A DNA stretch of 64,000 nucleotides. Origin: Paenibacillus sp. JDR-2 (GTDB lineage Bacteria > Bacillota > Bacilli > Paenibacillales > Paenibacillaceae). Where the stretch lies: NCBI RefSeq assembly GCF_000023585.1, contig NC_012914.1:6671501-6735500 (forward strand). The letters are read 5' to 3'. The notes under the pieces were generated by a model. That model had not been told where the DNA came from, did not search any database, and was given only the letters and a program-made list of their open reading frames with translations. Every line of letters starts with the position of its first letter. Position 1 is the first letter of the stretch. This document shows positions 51,549 to 60,205 of this stretch, in pieces. Position numbers and translations under genes: made by a program.

Positions 51549-51859
51549 ACTGGTTAGCTTTGATCTGCGCAGGTCTGTTCGAAATGCTGGGCGTCGTTAT
51601 GATGAACAAGGTCAATGAGAAGAAAAGCGTAAAAAACATCGCTCTCCTGCTAATTGGATTCGGGATGAGCTTTGCCTGCCTGTCCTATGCCATGCAAACC
51701 CTCGAGATGAGTATTGCATATGCGATTTGGACGGGTATCGGCGCTACCGGCGGGGCGATTCTAGGCATGATCCTGTACGGCGAGCCGAAAAACATGCTCC
51801 GGATCTTCTTTATCACCCTCATTATCGGGGCCGTAGTTGGCCTCAAGCTGGTGGCTTAA
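51545..51859 (+). CDS. SMR-family guanidinium exporter subunit (YkkD-like)
   Basis: Partner subunit, 104 residues with four helices. The conserved glutamate is at residue 13 (ICAGLFEMLGVVMMNK), and AYAIWTGIGATGGAILGMI is the third helix. Its ATG overlaps the upstream stop (ATGA). It is controlled by the same guanidine-I riboswitch and followed by a strong terminator. Confidence 0.92.
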   Translation: MNWLALICAGLFEMLGVVMMNKVNEKKSVKNIALLLIGFGMSFACLSYAMQTLEMSIAYAIWTGIGATGGAILGMILYGEPKNMLRIFFITLIIGAVVGLKLVA

Positions 51860-51877
51860 TTGCGGTTAGAATGCATC

Positions 51878-51925
51878 AAGGGGCTGTCCCGTAGCTTTAT
51901 CAGCTAACGGGACAGCCCCTTGCGT
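51878..51925. terminator. Terminator between SMR operon and rnjA
   Basis: AAGGGGCTGTCCC pairs perfectly with GGGACAGCCCCTT. The genes converge here, so it can serve both. Confidence 0.8.
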
Positions 51926-51974
51926 GTATATATCGGCTCACTAAACAAAAAGAAGTGGACTGGTTAGGTGCCGA

Positions 51975-53654
51975 TTACACTTCCATGATGATAGGAAGGA
52001 TCATCGGCTTTCTTTTCGTTTGTTCATATAAGAATCGTCCGAGCGCGTCTTTTACGTTTGATTTGAGTGTTGTCCATTGGTTTACGTTATCGCTAATGGA
52101 TTTCGTAATCGTTCTTGTTACAATTCTGCCTGCTTCCTCAAGCAGTCCTTCCGACTCCCGTACATAGACGAAGCCGCGGGAGATAATATCCGGTCCCGAT
52201 TTGATCGTCTTGTCCTGCTTGCTGATTGTTACTACAACAACAAGAATGCCGTCCTGGGACAGGTGCTTGCGGTCACGAAGTACAATATTGCCAACGTCTC
52301 CGATACCAAGTCCGTCGATATACGTATTGCCAGCCGGCACTTTGCCGGATTTGCGTGCATCGCCGTTTACGATTTCTACGATTTCACCGTTATCCACGAT
52401 GAAGGTATTGCCTTGCTCTACGCCAACGGCTTCAGCCAGCTTCTTATGATGAAGCTGCATCCGGTATTCCCCGTGAATCGGGATGAAATACTTTGGAGCC
52501 ATCAATTGAAGCATCAGCTTCAGCTCTTCCTGGCTGCCGTGGCCGGATACGTGCATGCCTGTTTGCGTGCCGGAACCGTAGATGACATTCGCGCCGAGAC
52601 GGAACAGCTCGTCCACCGTGCGTCCGATGCTGCGTTCATTGCCTGGGATTGGCGTTGCCGAAATAATAACCGTATCGCCTTCCAGAATCTCTACCTGACG
52701 GTGATTCGAACGGGCCATCCGCGTAAGAGCGGACATTGGCTCGCCTTGGCTGCCTGTGCAAAGAATAACGACTTGATTATCCGCATAGCGGTTCACTTCG
52801 TTCGTCTCGATTAGCATACCGTCCGGAATATCGAGATAGCCCAGTTCCGAAGCAATCGTAATCATGTTGACCATACTGCGCCCGATAATCGCCAGTTTCC
52901 GTCCCGATGCTGCCGCTGCATCCACAACCTGCTGCAGACGGTGCACGTTCGAGGCGAAGGTAGAGACGATCACGCGGCGTTCCGCCTTGCGGAAAGCATC
53001 AATGAAGTTCGCGCCGACGATCCGTTCCGATGGCGTAAAGCCTGGACGTTCGGCGTTTGTGCTCTCCGACAGCAAAGCGAGGACACCTTTCTTCCCAATC
53101 TCGGCCATCCGGTGAATGTCCGCGTGATAATCGCCTACCGGTGTTTGGTCGAACTTGAAGTCGCCCGTATGGACAACGACGCCTTCCGGTGTATCCAGCA
53201 CGACGCCGAGGGAATCCGGAATACTGTGGTTTGTCTTGAAGAACGACGCCTTCATCGAACCCAGCTTGAGCTCGGAATCGGAATGAATCAAATGCCGCTC
53301 CGTCGATCCGAGCAGTCCGGCTTCCTTCAGCTTTCCTTCGATCAATCCCATCGTAAGACGGCTTGCATAGACCGGCATGCTCAGCTGCTTCAGGATATAC
53401 GGCAACCCGCCAATATGGTCCTCATGGCCATGCGTGATGAGCAAAGCTCTGACCTTGTCCTTATTCTCGATGAGGTACGTAATATCCGGCACGATGATGT
53501 CGATACCGAGAAGCTCCTCATCCGGGAATTTGGAACCGCAATCAATTACAATAATGTCGTTCGCGTATTGTACCGCGTACATGTTCTTGCCAATTTCGCC
53601 TACGCCGCCTAAGGCAAAAATGGTTAGTTTCTTTTCTGTTTTATGGTTATTCAA
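51975..53654 (-). CDS. rnjA: Ribonuclease J
   Basis: Dual 5-prime exonuclease and endonuclease of mRNA decay and rRNA maturation. 559 residues from a TTG start seven bases after AGGAGG. The metallo-beta-lactamase core has the full zinc motif HGHEDHIGG near residue 76, as in RNase J1; J2 proteins have a degenerate HGHDENIGG. The beta-CASP domain contains LLSESTNAERPG near 195 and CTGSQGEPMSAL near 300. The C-terminal domain ends near VNQWTTLKSNVKDAL. Confidence 0.93.
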   Translation of the reverse strand: MNNHKTEKKLTIFALGGVGEIGKNMYAVQYANDIIVIDCGSKFPDEELLGIDIIVPDITYLIENKDKVRALLITHGHEDHIGGLPYILKQLSMPVYASRLTMGLIEGKLKEAGLLGSTERHLIHSDSELKLGSMKASFFKTNHSIPDSLGVVLDTPEGVVVHTGDFKFDQTPVGDYHADIHRMAEIGKKGVLALLSESTNAERPGFTPSERIVGANFIDAFRKAERRVIVSTFASNVHRLQQVVDAAAASGRKLAIIGRSMVNMITIASELGYLDIPDGMLIETNEVNRYADNQVVILCTGSQGEPMSALTRMARSNHRQVEILEGDTVIISATPIPGNERSIGRTVDELFRLGANVIYGSGTQTGMHVSGHGSQEELKLMLQLMAPKYFIPIHGEYRMQLHHKKLAEAVGVEQGNTFIVDNGEIVEIVNGDARKSGKVPAGNTYIDGLGIGDVGNIVLRDRKHLSQDGILVVVVTISKQDKTIKSGPDIISRGFVYVRESEGLLEEAGRIVTRTITKSISDNVNQWTTLKSNVKDALGRFLYEQTKRKPMILPIIMEV

Positions 53655-53781
53655 AAATAATCCTCCTATTTATAAGACTGACGACGATTGTTATACTTCA
53701 AACATAAAAATCCGAACCAGTCACTTGCCACCATTATAGCACGAAAAAATAACAAAATGGAAATAGGCTTAAATAGCCTTT

Positions 53782-54204
53782 TTATACCCTGCTGAACTTC
53801 CTCCAAGCCGCAATCGCCGCGTTCACGGTTAATCCAAGCGCCACGCCCAGTACTACCGCTGCCAAATTCAATCCGTGTATGAACAATAGCAGCATGCCTG
53901 CGCCATAATCATCCTCCGGAAGCGGAAAAACCACCCCCATCAGATAACCGGTAATCATCAGCATCGGCACCCAAATAACAGGGATAAACAAAGCAAAATA
54001 CCAATATTTACGGCGGAACCACCATATAACGGGCAACGCATATACTGCCGATGTTATTGCAAAAACGATGTACGCCTCATCTATAGCGGCACTATAGCGA
54101 TAGGCCAGTTGAAAAAAAGTATTCCCGATTACCGCATAAATAACGCTCAAGAGAACAACGAAAAATGCAGCCCGTTGATAGCCTGGTCTTACCTGCGGCT
54201 TCAT
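53782..54204 (-). CDS. Hypothetical membrane protein
   Basis: 140 residues with about four helices (AAFFVVLLSVIYAVIGNTFF, AYIVFAITSAVYALPVIWWF, YWYFALFIPVIWVPMLMITG and MLLLFIHGLNLAAVVLGVAL). Its ATG overlaps the hisC stop as TAATG, implying coupled translation, but nothing links it to histidine synthesis. No family recognised. Confidence 0.6.
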   Translation of the reverse strand: MKPQVRPGYQRAAFFVVLLSVIYAVIGNTFFQLAYRYSAAIDEAYIVFAITSAVYALPVIWWFRRKYWYFALFIPVIWVPMLMITGYLMGVVFPLPEDDYGAGMLLLFIHGLNLAAVVLGVALGLTVNAAIAAWRKFSRV

Positions 54205-55268
54205 TATCGCTTAATGATCTCCTTGAGTGCCTCTACAAAAGCGGCCATCTCTTCGTCCGTGCCAACCGTTACGCGCAAATATCGGTCAATGCGGGGCTGT
54301 TTGAAATAACGGACAAGCACGCCTCGTTCGCGCAGCTGCTGGAACAGAAGCTCTGCCGCATGCTCCGGATGGGAGATGAAGACAAAGTTCGCTGCCGAGT
54401 CGGTCACGATAAAGCCCAGTTGTTTCAATTCCTTCGTCACAGCTTCGCGCGTGGCGATTACCTTCGCTGTGGTCTCCTGGAAATAAGCCTCGTCCTCAAA
54501 CGCCGCTACCGCGCCTGCAAGAGCAAGACGGTCCAGCGTATAAGAATTGAACGAATTTTTGACGCGGTTCAGCCCGTCGATCAGCTCTTCGCTGCCCAGC
54601 GCCCAGCCTACCCGCAGACCCGCAAGCGAGCGGGACTTCGATAGCGTCTGAACAACAAGCAGATTCGGATATTCATTCACCAGCTTCGCCGCCGACTCGC
54701 CGCCGAAATCGATATACGCCTCGTCAATCAGGACAACCTGATCCGGGTTCTGCACCAGCAAAGTACGGATATCGTCAAGCGAGATCAGCATAGCTGTAGG
54801 CGCATTCGGATTCGGAATAACAATACCTCCGGTATCCCGTCGGCTGAATTCTTCAACCGGCAGCTTAAACTGCTCACCCAGCGGAATAATGTCCGCCTTC
54901 AGCTGGTAGAACTCCGCATACACCTTATAGAAGCTGTATGTAATGTCCGCGAACGCGACCGGTTTGGCCGGATTAAAGAAAGCCGCAAATGCAAAAGCGA
55001 GCACTTCGTCAGATCCGTTGCCTACAAATACTCGATTCGGTTCAACATCGAAATATCCGGCGATTTTCCGGACAAGCGCATCGCAGGTTGGATCGGGATA
55101 AAGCCTCAAATCATCGTTTGTTACCGACCGGATCGCTTCAAGCACTTGAGGCGAAGGCGGATACGGATTTTCGTTGGTGTTCAGCTTAATGTATTTTTTG
55201 TCCTTCGGCTGCTCCCCGGGAACATAAGGGACTAAAGAAGCCGTAAGCGGACTCCAAAACTTGCTCAA
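54204..55268 (-). CDS. hisC: Histidinol-phosphate aminotransferase
   Basis: PLP enzyme of histidine biosynthesis, often also acting on aromatic amino acids in Bacillales. 354 residues from a TTG start after GGGAG. Motifs: LNTNENPYPPSPQV near residue 29, FVGNGSDEVLAFAF near 81, DEAYIDFGGE near 183, and the PLP lysine in TLSKSRSLAGLRVGWALG near 213. It stands alone, not in a his operon, so it may serve a broader transamination role. Confidence 0.92.
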   Translation of the reverse strand: MSKFWSPLTASLVPYVPGEQPKDKKYIKLNTNENPYPPSPQVLEAIRSVTNDDLRLYPDPTCDALVRKIAGYFDVEPNRVFVGNGSDEVLAFAFAAFFNPAKPVAFADITYSFYKVYAEFYQLKADIIPLGEQFKLPVEEFSRRDTGGIVIPNPNAPTAMLISLDDIRTLLVQNPDQVVLIDEAYIDFGGESAAKLVNEYPNLLVVQTLSKSRSLAGLRVGWALGSEELIDGLNRVKNSFNSYTLDRLALAGAVAAFEDEAYFQETTAKVIATREAVTKELKQLGFIVTDSAANFVFISHPEHAAELLFQQLRERGVLVRYFKQPRIDRYLRVTVGTDEEMAAFVEALKEIIKR

Positions 55269-55349
55269 TGTTCATTCTCCCCTGTCGTCTTATCATCCTA
55301 TTGCTTCCAGCATAAATCATTTGGCAGGAATCACCAAATTCAGCCTTCG

Positions 55350-55850
55350 TTAAATCTTGCGTCCTAGAATAATCAAGTCCCGCTCTACCCCGTCGAGCTC
55401 GGCTACCTTTGGCAGGTTCGCCCACTCTTCGAAGCCAAATTTCCGAAGCAGGGCAAGGCTAGGCTCATTATGACCAAATACAAACCCGAGCAGCGTCCGA
55501 AGACCAAGTCCCGGGCTTGCTTCAAGCGACTTCTGAATCAGGAACGAGCCGATACCGCGCGCGCGGTACTCCTGATCGATATAAATGCTGATCTCGGCCG
55601 TTGCGTTGTATGCCGGGCGCCCGTAGAACGACTGGAAGCTCAGCCACGCTAACATTTTTCCGTCTTCCTCCAGCACCCATAACGGGCGAAAATCCGGTGA
55701 ATGCTCGTCATACCATCTCATTCTGCTCTCCACCGATACGGGCTCCAGATCAGCCGTTACCCGGCGGGATGCGATAGTAGAGTTGTATATTTCGACGATG
55801 CGGGGCAGATCTTCTACCCTGGCATCTCGGATCGTAAAATCATTGTTCAT
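55350..55850 (-). CDS. GNAT-family N-acetyltransferase, phosphinothricin acetyltransferase-like
   Basis: 166 residues. The acetyl-CoA loop is seen as YIDQEYRARGIGSFLIQKSL near residue 92. The N-terminus IRDARVEDLPRIVEIYNSTI and AWLSFQSFYGRPAYNATAEI are typical of the Pat/YwnH group, which acetylates phosphinothricin or methionine sulfoximine. The true substrate is unproven. Confidence 0.85.
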   Translation of the reverse strand: MNNDFTIRDARVEDLPRIVEIYNSTIASRRVTADLEPVSVESRMRWYDEHSPDFRPLWVLEEDGKMLAWLSFQSFYGRPAYNATAEISIYIDQEYRARGIGSFLIQKSLEASPGLGLRTLLGFVFGHNEPSLALLRKFGFEEWANLPKVAELDGVERDLIILGRKI

Positions 55851-55975
55851 AAGTAGTTCTCTCCTTGACCTCTTGTTTCCTTTATTTGATTGTACAGCCT
55901 GTACGATTTTTGCGCACGTGTAAATAATTTAACCTTCTCCACCCGCTAAAAACCAGCCTCGAACTCTATCTTCCG

Positions 55976-56260
55976 CGAGCTTAAGGTCTCACAGAGGCGT
56001 AGGTGCTTGGCGATCTTGTCAAAATCCAACCATAAACCCCACCTACCGCGCAGTTAAGACCCTCTGGGGACCTTATCAGGCACTTCAAAGGCAAAAGTTA
56101 AAGCACTTAAGGCCCCCAGAGGGCCTTAAGCGCTTTACGATCTCTCAAAAACCAACTTTAACCCCCACCTACCGCGTAGTTAAGGTCCTTTAGGGACCTT
56201 AACGGACACTTCAAAGACAAAAATAAAACCCTTAAGGTCCCCAAGGGGCCTTAAGGGCTT
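55976..56260. repeat. Imperfect 127-bp tandem repeat carrying paired palindromes
   Basis: Unit 1 starts at 56011 and unit 2 at 56138, both reading CGATCT...CCCCACCTACCGCG-AGTTAAG. A decayed partial unit precedes them from 55976. Each unit has two stem-loops: GTTAAGGTCC/GGACCTTAAC (unit 2, 56179-56203; decayed in unit 1) and CTTAAGGCCC/GGGCCTTAAG (56106-56130; 56231-56255 in unit 2). No open frame of note. The rest of the 55851-56294 gap has nothing recognisable. Confidence 0.85.
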
Positions 56261-56294
56261 GCCGTATACCAGATAACATGGCGATGATGGCCTT

Positions 56295-56702
56295 TTACTC
56301 GTCTCCGTCGTGAACAACAACCGTCCCCGCGATAAAATCGTGGATGGCGCGTTTGTCTTCGCGCATACCAACCATAAACGCGCTGACAACCGCTGCGATA
56401 CCGATCGTAACCGCATAGACAAGCCCGCCCACGACATTGCGCAGCAGCATCGTGCCGATGCCCGGCGGTCTGCCGTCCAGGCGGCGGATCTGTATGCCGC
56501 AAATCTTTTTCCCGATCGTATAGCCGTTCCAAAGAATAGGAATCAGCAAGGAATACAGGAAGGATATAATGTTCGTAAACGAGTTCTCCCTCTCGCCCGA
56601 AATGATAAAGGCCAGAATGGTAAGCGGAATGCCGATAATAAGGCCGTCCAAAATATTGGCGCCCAAACGTCTCCAGAATCCTGCGCGGTTATAAGTATCC
56701 AT
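56295..56702 (-). CDS. RDD-family membrane protein
   Basis: 135 residues. The RDD signature Arg-Asp pattern is seen as GFWRRLGANILDGLIIGIPL at residues 7-26 and QIRRLDGRPPGIGTMLLRN near 72-90. Three helices are visible. The C-terminus DKRAIHDFIAGTVVV is standard for the family. RDD proteins include transporters of various small solutes and anchoring modules; no function can be assigned. Confidence 0.88.
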   Translation of the reverse strand: MDTYNRAGFWRRLGANILDGLIIGIPLTILAFIISGERENSFTNIISFLYSLLIPILWNGYTIGKKICGIQIRRLDGRPPGIGTMLLRNVVGGLVYAVTIGIAAVVSAFMVGMREDKRAIHDFIAGTVVVHDGDE

Positions 56703-56857
56703 GTTGTTCCTCCCTATTTTTCTCTATTGGCTTTTTGTGCTTTCTTTAGCCTATTACCACCTATTTGGGCTTATGACTCCCGCTAAAGCCCGAGCAGTTT
56801 ACAAGAATGTTCGCCACCATTCTACAATTTCCTTCTCTTTTACCATATATTATGATA

Positions 56858-56898
56858 ATTAAAAAGCCGAGCTATCCTGTACGGACAGCCCGGCTCGT
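56858..56898 (-). terminator. Terminator of glnS
   Basis: GAGCCGGGCTGTCC pairs with GGATAGCTCGGCT on the minus strand and is followed by TTTTTAAT. Confidence 0.85.
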
Positions 56899-56916
56899 TC
56901 GGCCTATGGCGTTTAT

Positions 56917-58590
56917 TTAAGCTTTGGACGGATCAAACGAGCTCTTCAACGAGACGATCCGGTTGAATACCAGCTTCTCAGCCGTCGAATCCTTCGGATC
57001 CACATTGAAGTAGCCGTGACGGAAGAACTGGAACTTGTCATGGCCCTTCGAGTCCTTCATGTTCGGCTCCACAAAGCCTTGCAGTACTTGCTGATTATTC
57101 GGATTGATGCATTCGAGGAACGGCTTGCCTTCCTCTTCGGCTTCGCTTGTAATAAGCGGCTCGTACAGACGGAAGTCCGCCGGCACGGCTTGCGAGGCTT
57201 CGACCCAATGGATCGTGCCCTTTACTTTGCGGGCATTAAAGCCCGAACCGCTCTTGGTAGCCGGATCATACGTACAGCGCAGCTCGATCACGTTGCCGTC
57301 CGCATCCTTGATTACTTCCTGGCACGTAATGAAGTAAGCATGCTTCAGGCGCACTTCGTTGCCAGGGAACAGACGGAAGTATTTCGCTGGAGGATTCTCC
57401 ATGAAATCGTCTTGTTCGATATAGATCTCGCGGGAGAACGGAATTTGGCGCGTGCCCATTTCCTCGTTCTCGGCATTGTTCTCCGCTTCAAGCATCTCTA
57501 CTTGGCCTTCCGGATAGTTCGTAATGACAACCTTCAGAGGCTGCAGAACGGCCATCGTGCGAAGCGCCTTCAGCTTCAAGTCTTCCCGGATAAAATGCTC
57601 CAGCATCCGCTCGTCAACCGTGCTGTTTGCTTTCGCTACGCCAATCTCGCGGCAGAACGCGCGGATCGCTTCCGGCGTATAGCCCTTGCGGCGCAAGCCG
57701 CTGATCGTTGGCATGCGAGGGTCGTCCCAGCCGGTTACGGCGCCTTCGTCCACGAGCGCTTTCAGCTTTCTTTTGCTCATAACGGTATTCGTAATGTTCA
57801 GACGCGCGAACTCGTACTGCTTCGGCACATCGACCATTTCGCATTCCGCGATCGTCCAGTCGTACAGCGGACGGTGGTCCGCGAACTCCAGCGTACAAAT
57901 CGAATGCGTAATGCCTTCAATCGCGTCGCTGATCGGATGCGCATAGTCGTACATCGGGTAGATGCACCATGCGTCTCCCGTGCGGTGATGATGCGCATGG
58001 GCAATCCGGTACAGAACCGGGTCGCGGAAGTTGATATTCGGTGAAGCCATATCGATCTTCGCGCGCAGCACCTTCTCGCCGTCCTTGAATTCGCCTGCCC
58101 GCATTCTAGCGAACAGATCAAGATTCTCGTCGACGCTGCGGCTTCGGTAAGGACTGTCTTGTCCAGGCTGCGTCAGCGTACCGCGCATCTCGCGGATTTG
58201 CTCGGCAGTCAGGTCGCACACATAGGCTTTCCCTTTGCGGATCAACAAAACGGCGCGGTTGTACAGCTCTTCGAAGTAGTCGGATGCAAAACGAAGATCA
58301 TCCCAGTCAAAGCCGAGCCAGCGCACGTCCTCCTTAATCGACTCTACGTATTCCGTATCTTCCTTTACCGGATTCGTATCGTCGAAACGCAGGTTTGTCC
58401 GTCCTTTGAATTCATCGGCTAGCTCGAAGTTCAAACAGATCGACTTGGCATGTCCGATATGCAAATATCCGTTAGGCTCCGGCGGAAAGCGGGTCACGAT
58501 TTCCTGCACGTGGCCTTCTTTCAAATCTTCGACGACGATGTTCTTGATAAAGTTAGAGGATGATACCTTATTCTCCACTGTGTTTTCCAC
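56917..58590 (-). CDS. glnS: Glutaminyl-tRNA synthetase
   Basis: Class I synthetase charging tRNA-Gln directly. About 557 residues from a GTG nine bases after AAAGG; a TTG three codons upstream is possible. Motifs: FPPEPNGYLHIGHAKSICLN (HIGH) near residue 36, VMSKRKLKAL (KMSKS equivalent) near 268, and the C-terminal anticodon-binding beta-barrels. GluRS-specific features are absent. Most Firmicutes including B. subtilis lack GlnRS and use the GatCAB route, so this is probably an acquired gene. Confidence 0.95.
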   Translation of the reverse strand: MENTVENKVSSSNFIKNIVVEDLKEGHVQEIVTRFPPEPNGYLHIGHAKSICLNFELADEFKGRTNLRFDDTNPVKEDTEYVESIKEDVRWLGFDWDDLRFASDYFEELYNRAVLLIRKGKAYVCDLTAEQIREMRGTLTQPGQDSPYRSRSVDENLDLFARMRAGEFKDGEKVLRAKIDMASPNINFRDPVLYRIAHAHHHRTGDAWCIYPMYDYAHPISDAIEGITHSICTLEFADHRPLYDWTIAECEMVDVPKQYEFARLNITNTVMSKRKLKALVDEGAVTGWDDPRMPTISGLRRKGYTPEAIRAFCREIGVAKANSTVDERMLEHFIREDLKLKALRTMAVLQPLKVVITNYPEGQVEMLEAENNAENEEMGTRQIPFSREIYIEQDDFMENPPAKYFRLFPGNEVRLKHAYFITCQEVIKDADGNVIELRCTYDPATKSGSGFNARKVKGTIHWVEASQAVPADFRLYEPLITSEAEEEGKPFLECINPNNQQVLQGFVEPNMKDSKGHDKFQFFRHGYFNVDPKDSTAEKLVFNRIVSLKSSFDPSKA

Positions 58591-58676
58591 GGCGACCAAC
58601 CTTTCCCGTAATTAATGATCTTCCTATCATACACAAAATTACGAGAAAATACACTGCCTACTGCTAGAGGGAGGCA

Positions 58677-60050
58677 CTATCCCTTGAATAAAAAGTCCAG
58701 TGCGCCAGCGGAGTAGAGCAGAACCAGGACGACGAGAATCGGAGCGATATAACGCACCATAAACAGCCATATCCCAAACCATGCCGCCGTAAGACCGGCT
58801 TCCTCTGCCGCGTTTTTCCAAACCCAGCCTACAAAGATCGTAACAATAAGACCGCCAAGCGGCAGCATGATGTTCGAGCAGATGAAATCCATCCAGTCGA
58901 AAAACGTCTTGCCCCCGAAATCCAATCCGCTTACCGCTCCGCCTACCGACACGGCCGAAGGGATGCCAACCAGGAAGAGAAGCACCGTGATCACCGTAAC
59001 CGCTAGTCCGCGGCTCCAGCCATACCGCTCGCGAATAAAGGCAACCGGCACTTCCAGGAGGCCAACCGTCGAAGTTAATGAAGCAACCGCAAGAAGGATA
59101 AAGAATAATCCGCCGAAAAGACTGCCGAGCGGCATTGCTGCAAAGGCAGCCGGCAACGCCACAAATACAAGCCCCGGCCCTTGGCCCGGCTCGATCCCGA
59201 AAGCAAAGGACGTCGGGAAAATGATCAAACCTGCCAGGAAGGCATACAGAAGGTCGCCTAGGCCAATCGCCATCGTGCCCGCGCCAAGCGACTGTCTCTT
59301 GTCCACGTAAGCACCGTACGTAATCATTGTTCCCATACCAAGAGATAGGGAGAAGAACGCATGTCCAAGCGCAACCAGTGCCGACTCAGCCGTTAACTTG
59401 CTGAAATCCGGACTAAGGAAGAACGATACGCCCTCTCCCGCCCCGTCGAGCGTCAAAGAGCGGACAACAAGGACAAGCAGCAAAATAACGAGGCCCGGAA
59501 TAAGAATTTTGTTAAACTTCTCAATTCCGGCAGACACGCCTTTAATAATAACTGCCGCTGTTAGTACCAGCGCCAGAAGCATCCACCATACCGGCTGCCA
59601 GCTGCCGATGAAGGCATTGAACTGGCCGGAGTAATCCGTCGTCGTAAACAACTGCCCCGAGAACGACCGGACTGCGTAATACATCGTCCAGCCTGCGACA
59701 ACGGAATAGAACGATAAAATCAAAAATGGCGCTGCGATCATTAGGAATCCAAGCGCTCCCCAGCCCTTTTGCTTAGTTAGCCGGTTAAAGGAGGTCGATA
59801 CGCTGCCGCGGCCGCCGCGGCCGATCGCAAGCTCGGCCATCAGGACCGGCAAGCCAACAGCGAGAAGGCAGACAATAAACATGAGGAAAAATGCCGCACC
59901 GCCGTATTTGCCGGTGATATAAGGGAATTTCCACATGTTGCCAAGACCAACCGCACTGCCGATTGCCGCGAAAATAAATCCTGATTTCGAGAACCGCTCT
60001 TCCCCATCCGCAAGCGATGGAGCAGCGGTACTCTTGTTTTGATCAACCAT
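58677..60050 (-). CDS. Sodium-dependent transporter, neurotransmitter:sodium symporter family
   Basis: LeuT-like amino-acid symporter. 457 residues, 11-12 helices. The sodium site and unwound helix 1 are visible as FAAIGSAVGLGNMWKFPYIT at residues 27-46, and helix 6 as AFFSLSLGMGTMITYGAYV near 232. Related to B. subtilis YocR/YhdH. It is transcribed towards glnS with no intervening gene. Confidence 0.9.
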   Translation of the reverse strand: MVDQNKSTAAPSLADGEERFSKSGFIFAAIGSAVGLGNMWKFPYITGKYGGAAFFLMFIVCLLAVGLPVLMAELAIGRGGRGSVSTSFNRLTKQKGWGALGFLMIAAPFLILSFYSVVAGWTMYYAVRSFSGQLFTTTDYSGQFNAFIGSWQPVWWMLLALVLTAAVIIKGVSAGIEKFNKILIPGLVILLLVLVVRSLTLDGAGEGVSFFLSPDFSKLTAESALVALGHAFFSLSLGMGTMITYGAYVDKRQSLGAGTMAIGLGDLLYAFLAGLIIFPTSFAFGIEPGQGPGLVFVALPAAFAAMPLGSLFGGLFFILLAVASLTSTVGLLEVPVAFIRERYGWSRGLAVTVITVLLFLVGIPSAVSVGGAVSGLDFGGKTFFDWMDFICSNIMLPLGGLIVTIFVGWVWKNAAEEAGLTAAWFGIWLFMVRYIAPILVVLVLLYSAGALDFLFKG

Positions 60051-60205
60051 CTTACAAACCTACCTCTTTCCTTGTGTCTTAACCTGATGTTGTTGTTAAA
60101 GCCTATTATTTGCTTCCAGTTCGAGAAAAAACCGGAATGGTTATCGTACTATTTTTCATACGTTCATACAAGAACCAAAAGAGTGGAACGGATGGTGAGC
60201 GCGCC

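Noticed and set aside
56011..56260. Palindromic repeats considered as a CRISPR array or tRNA-like element
   Set aside because: Two imperfect 127-bp copies with two different hairpins each; no spacer diversity and no cloverleaf.
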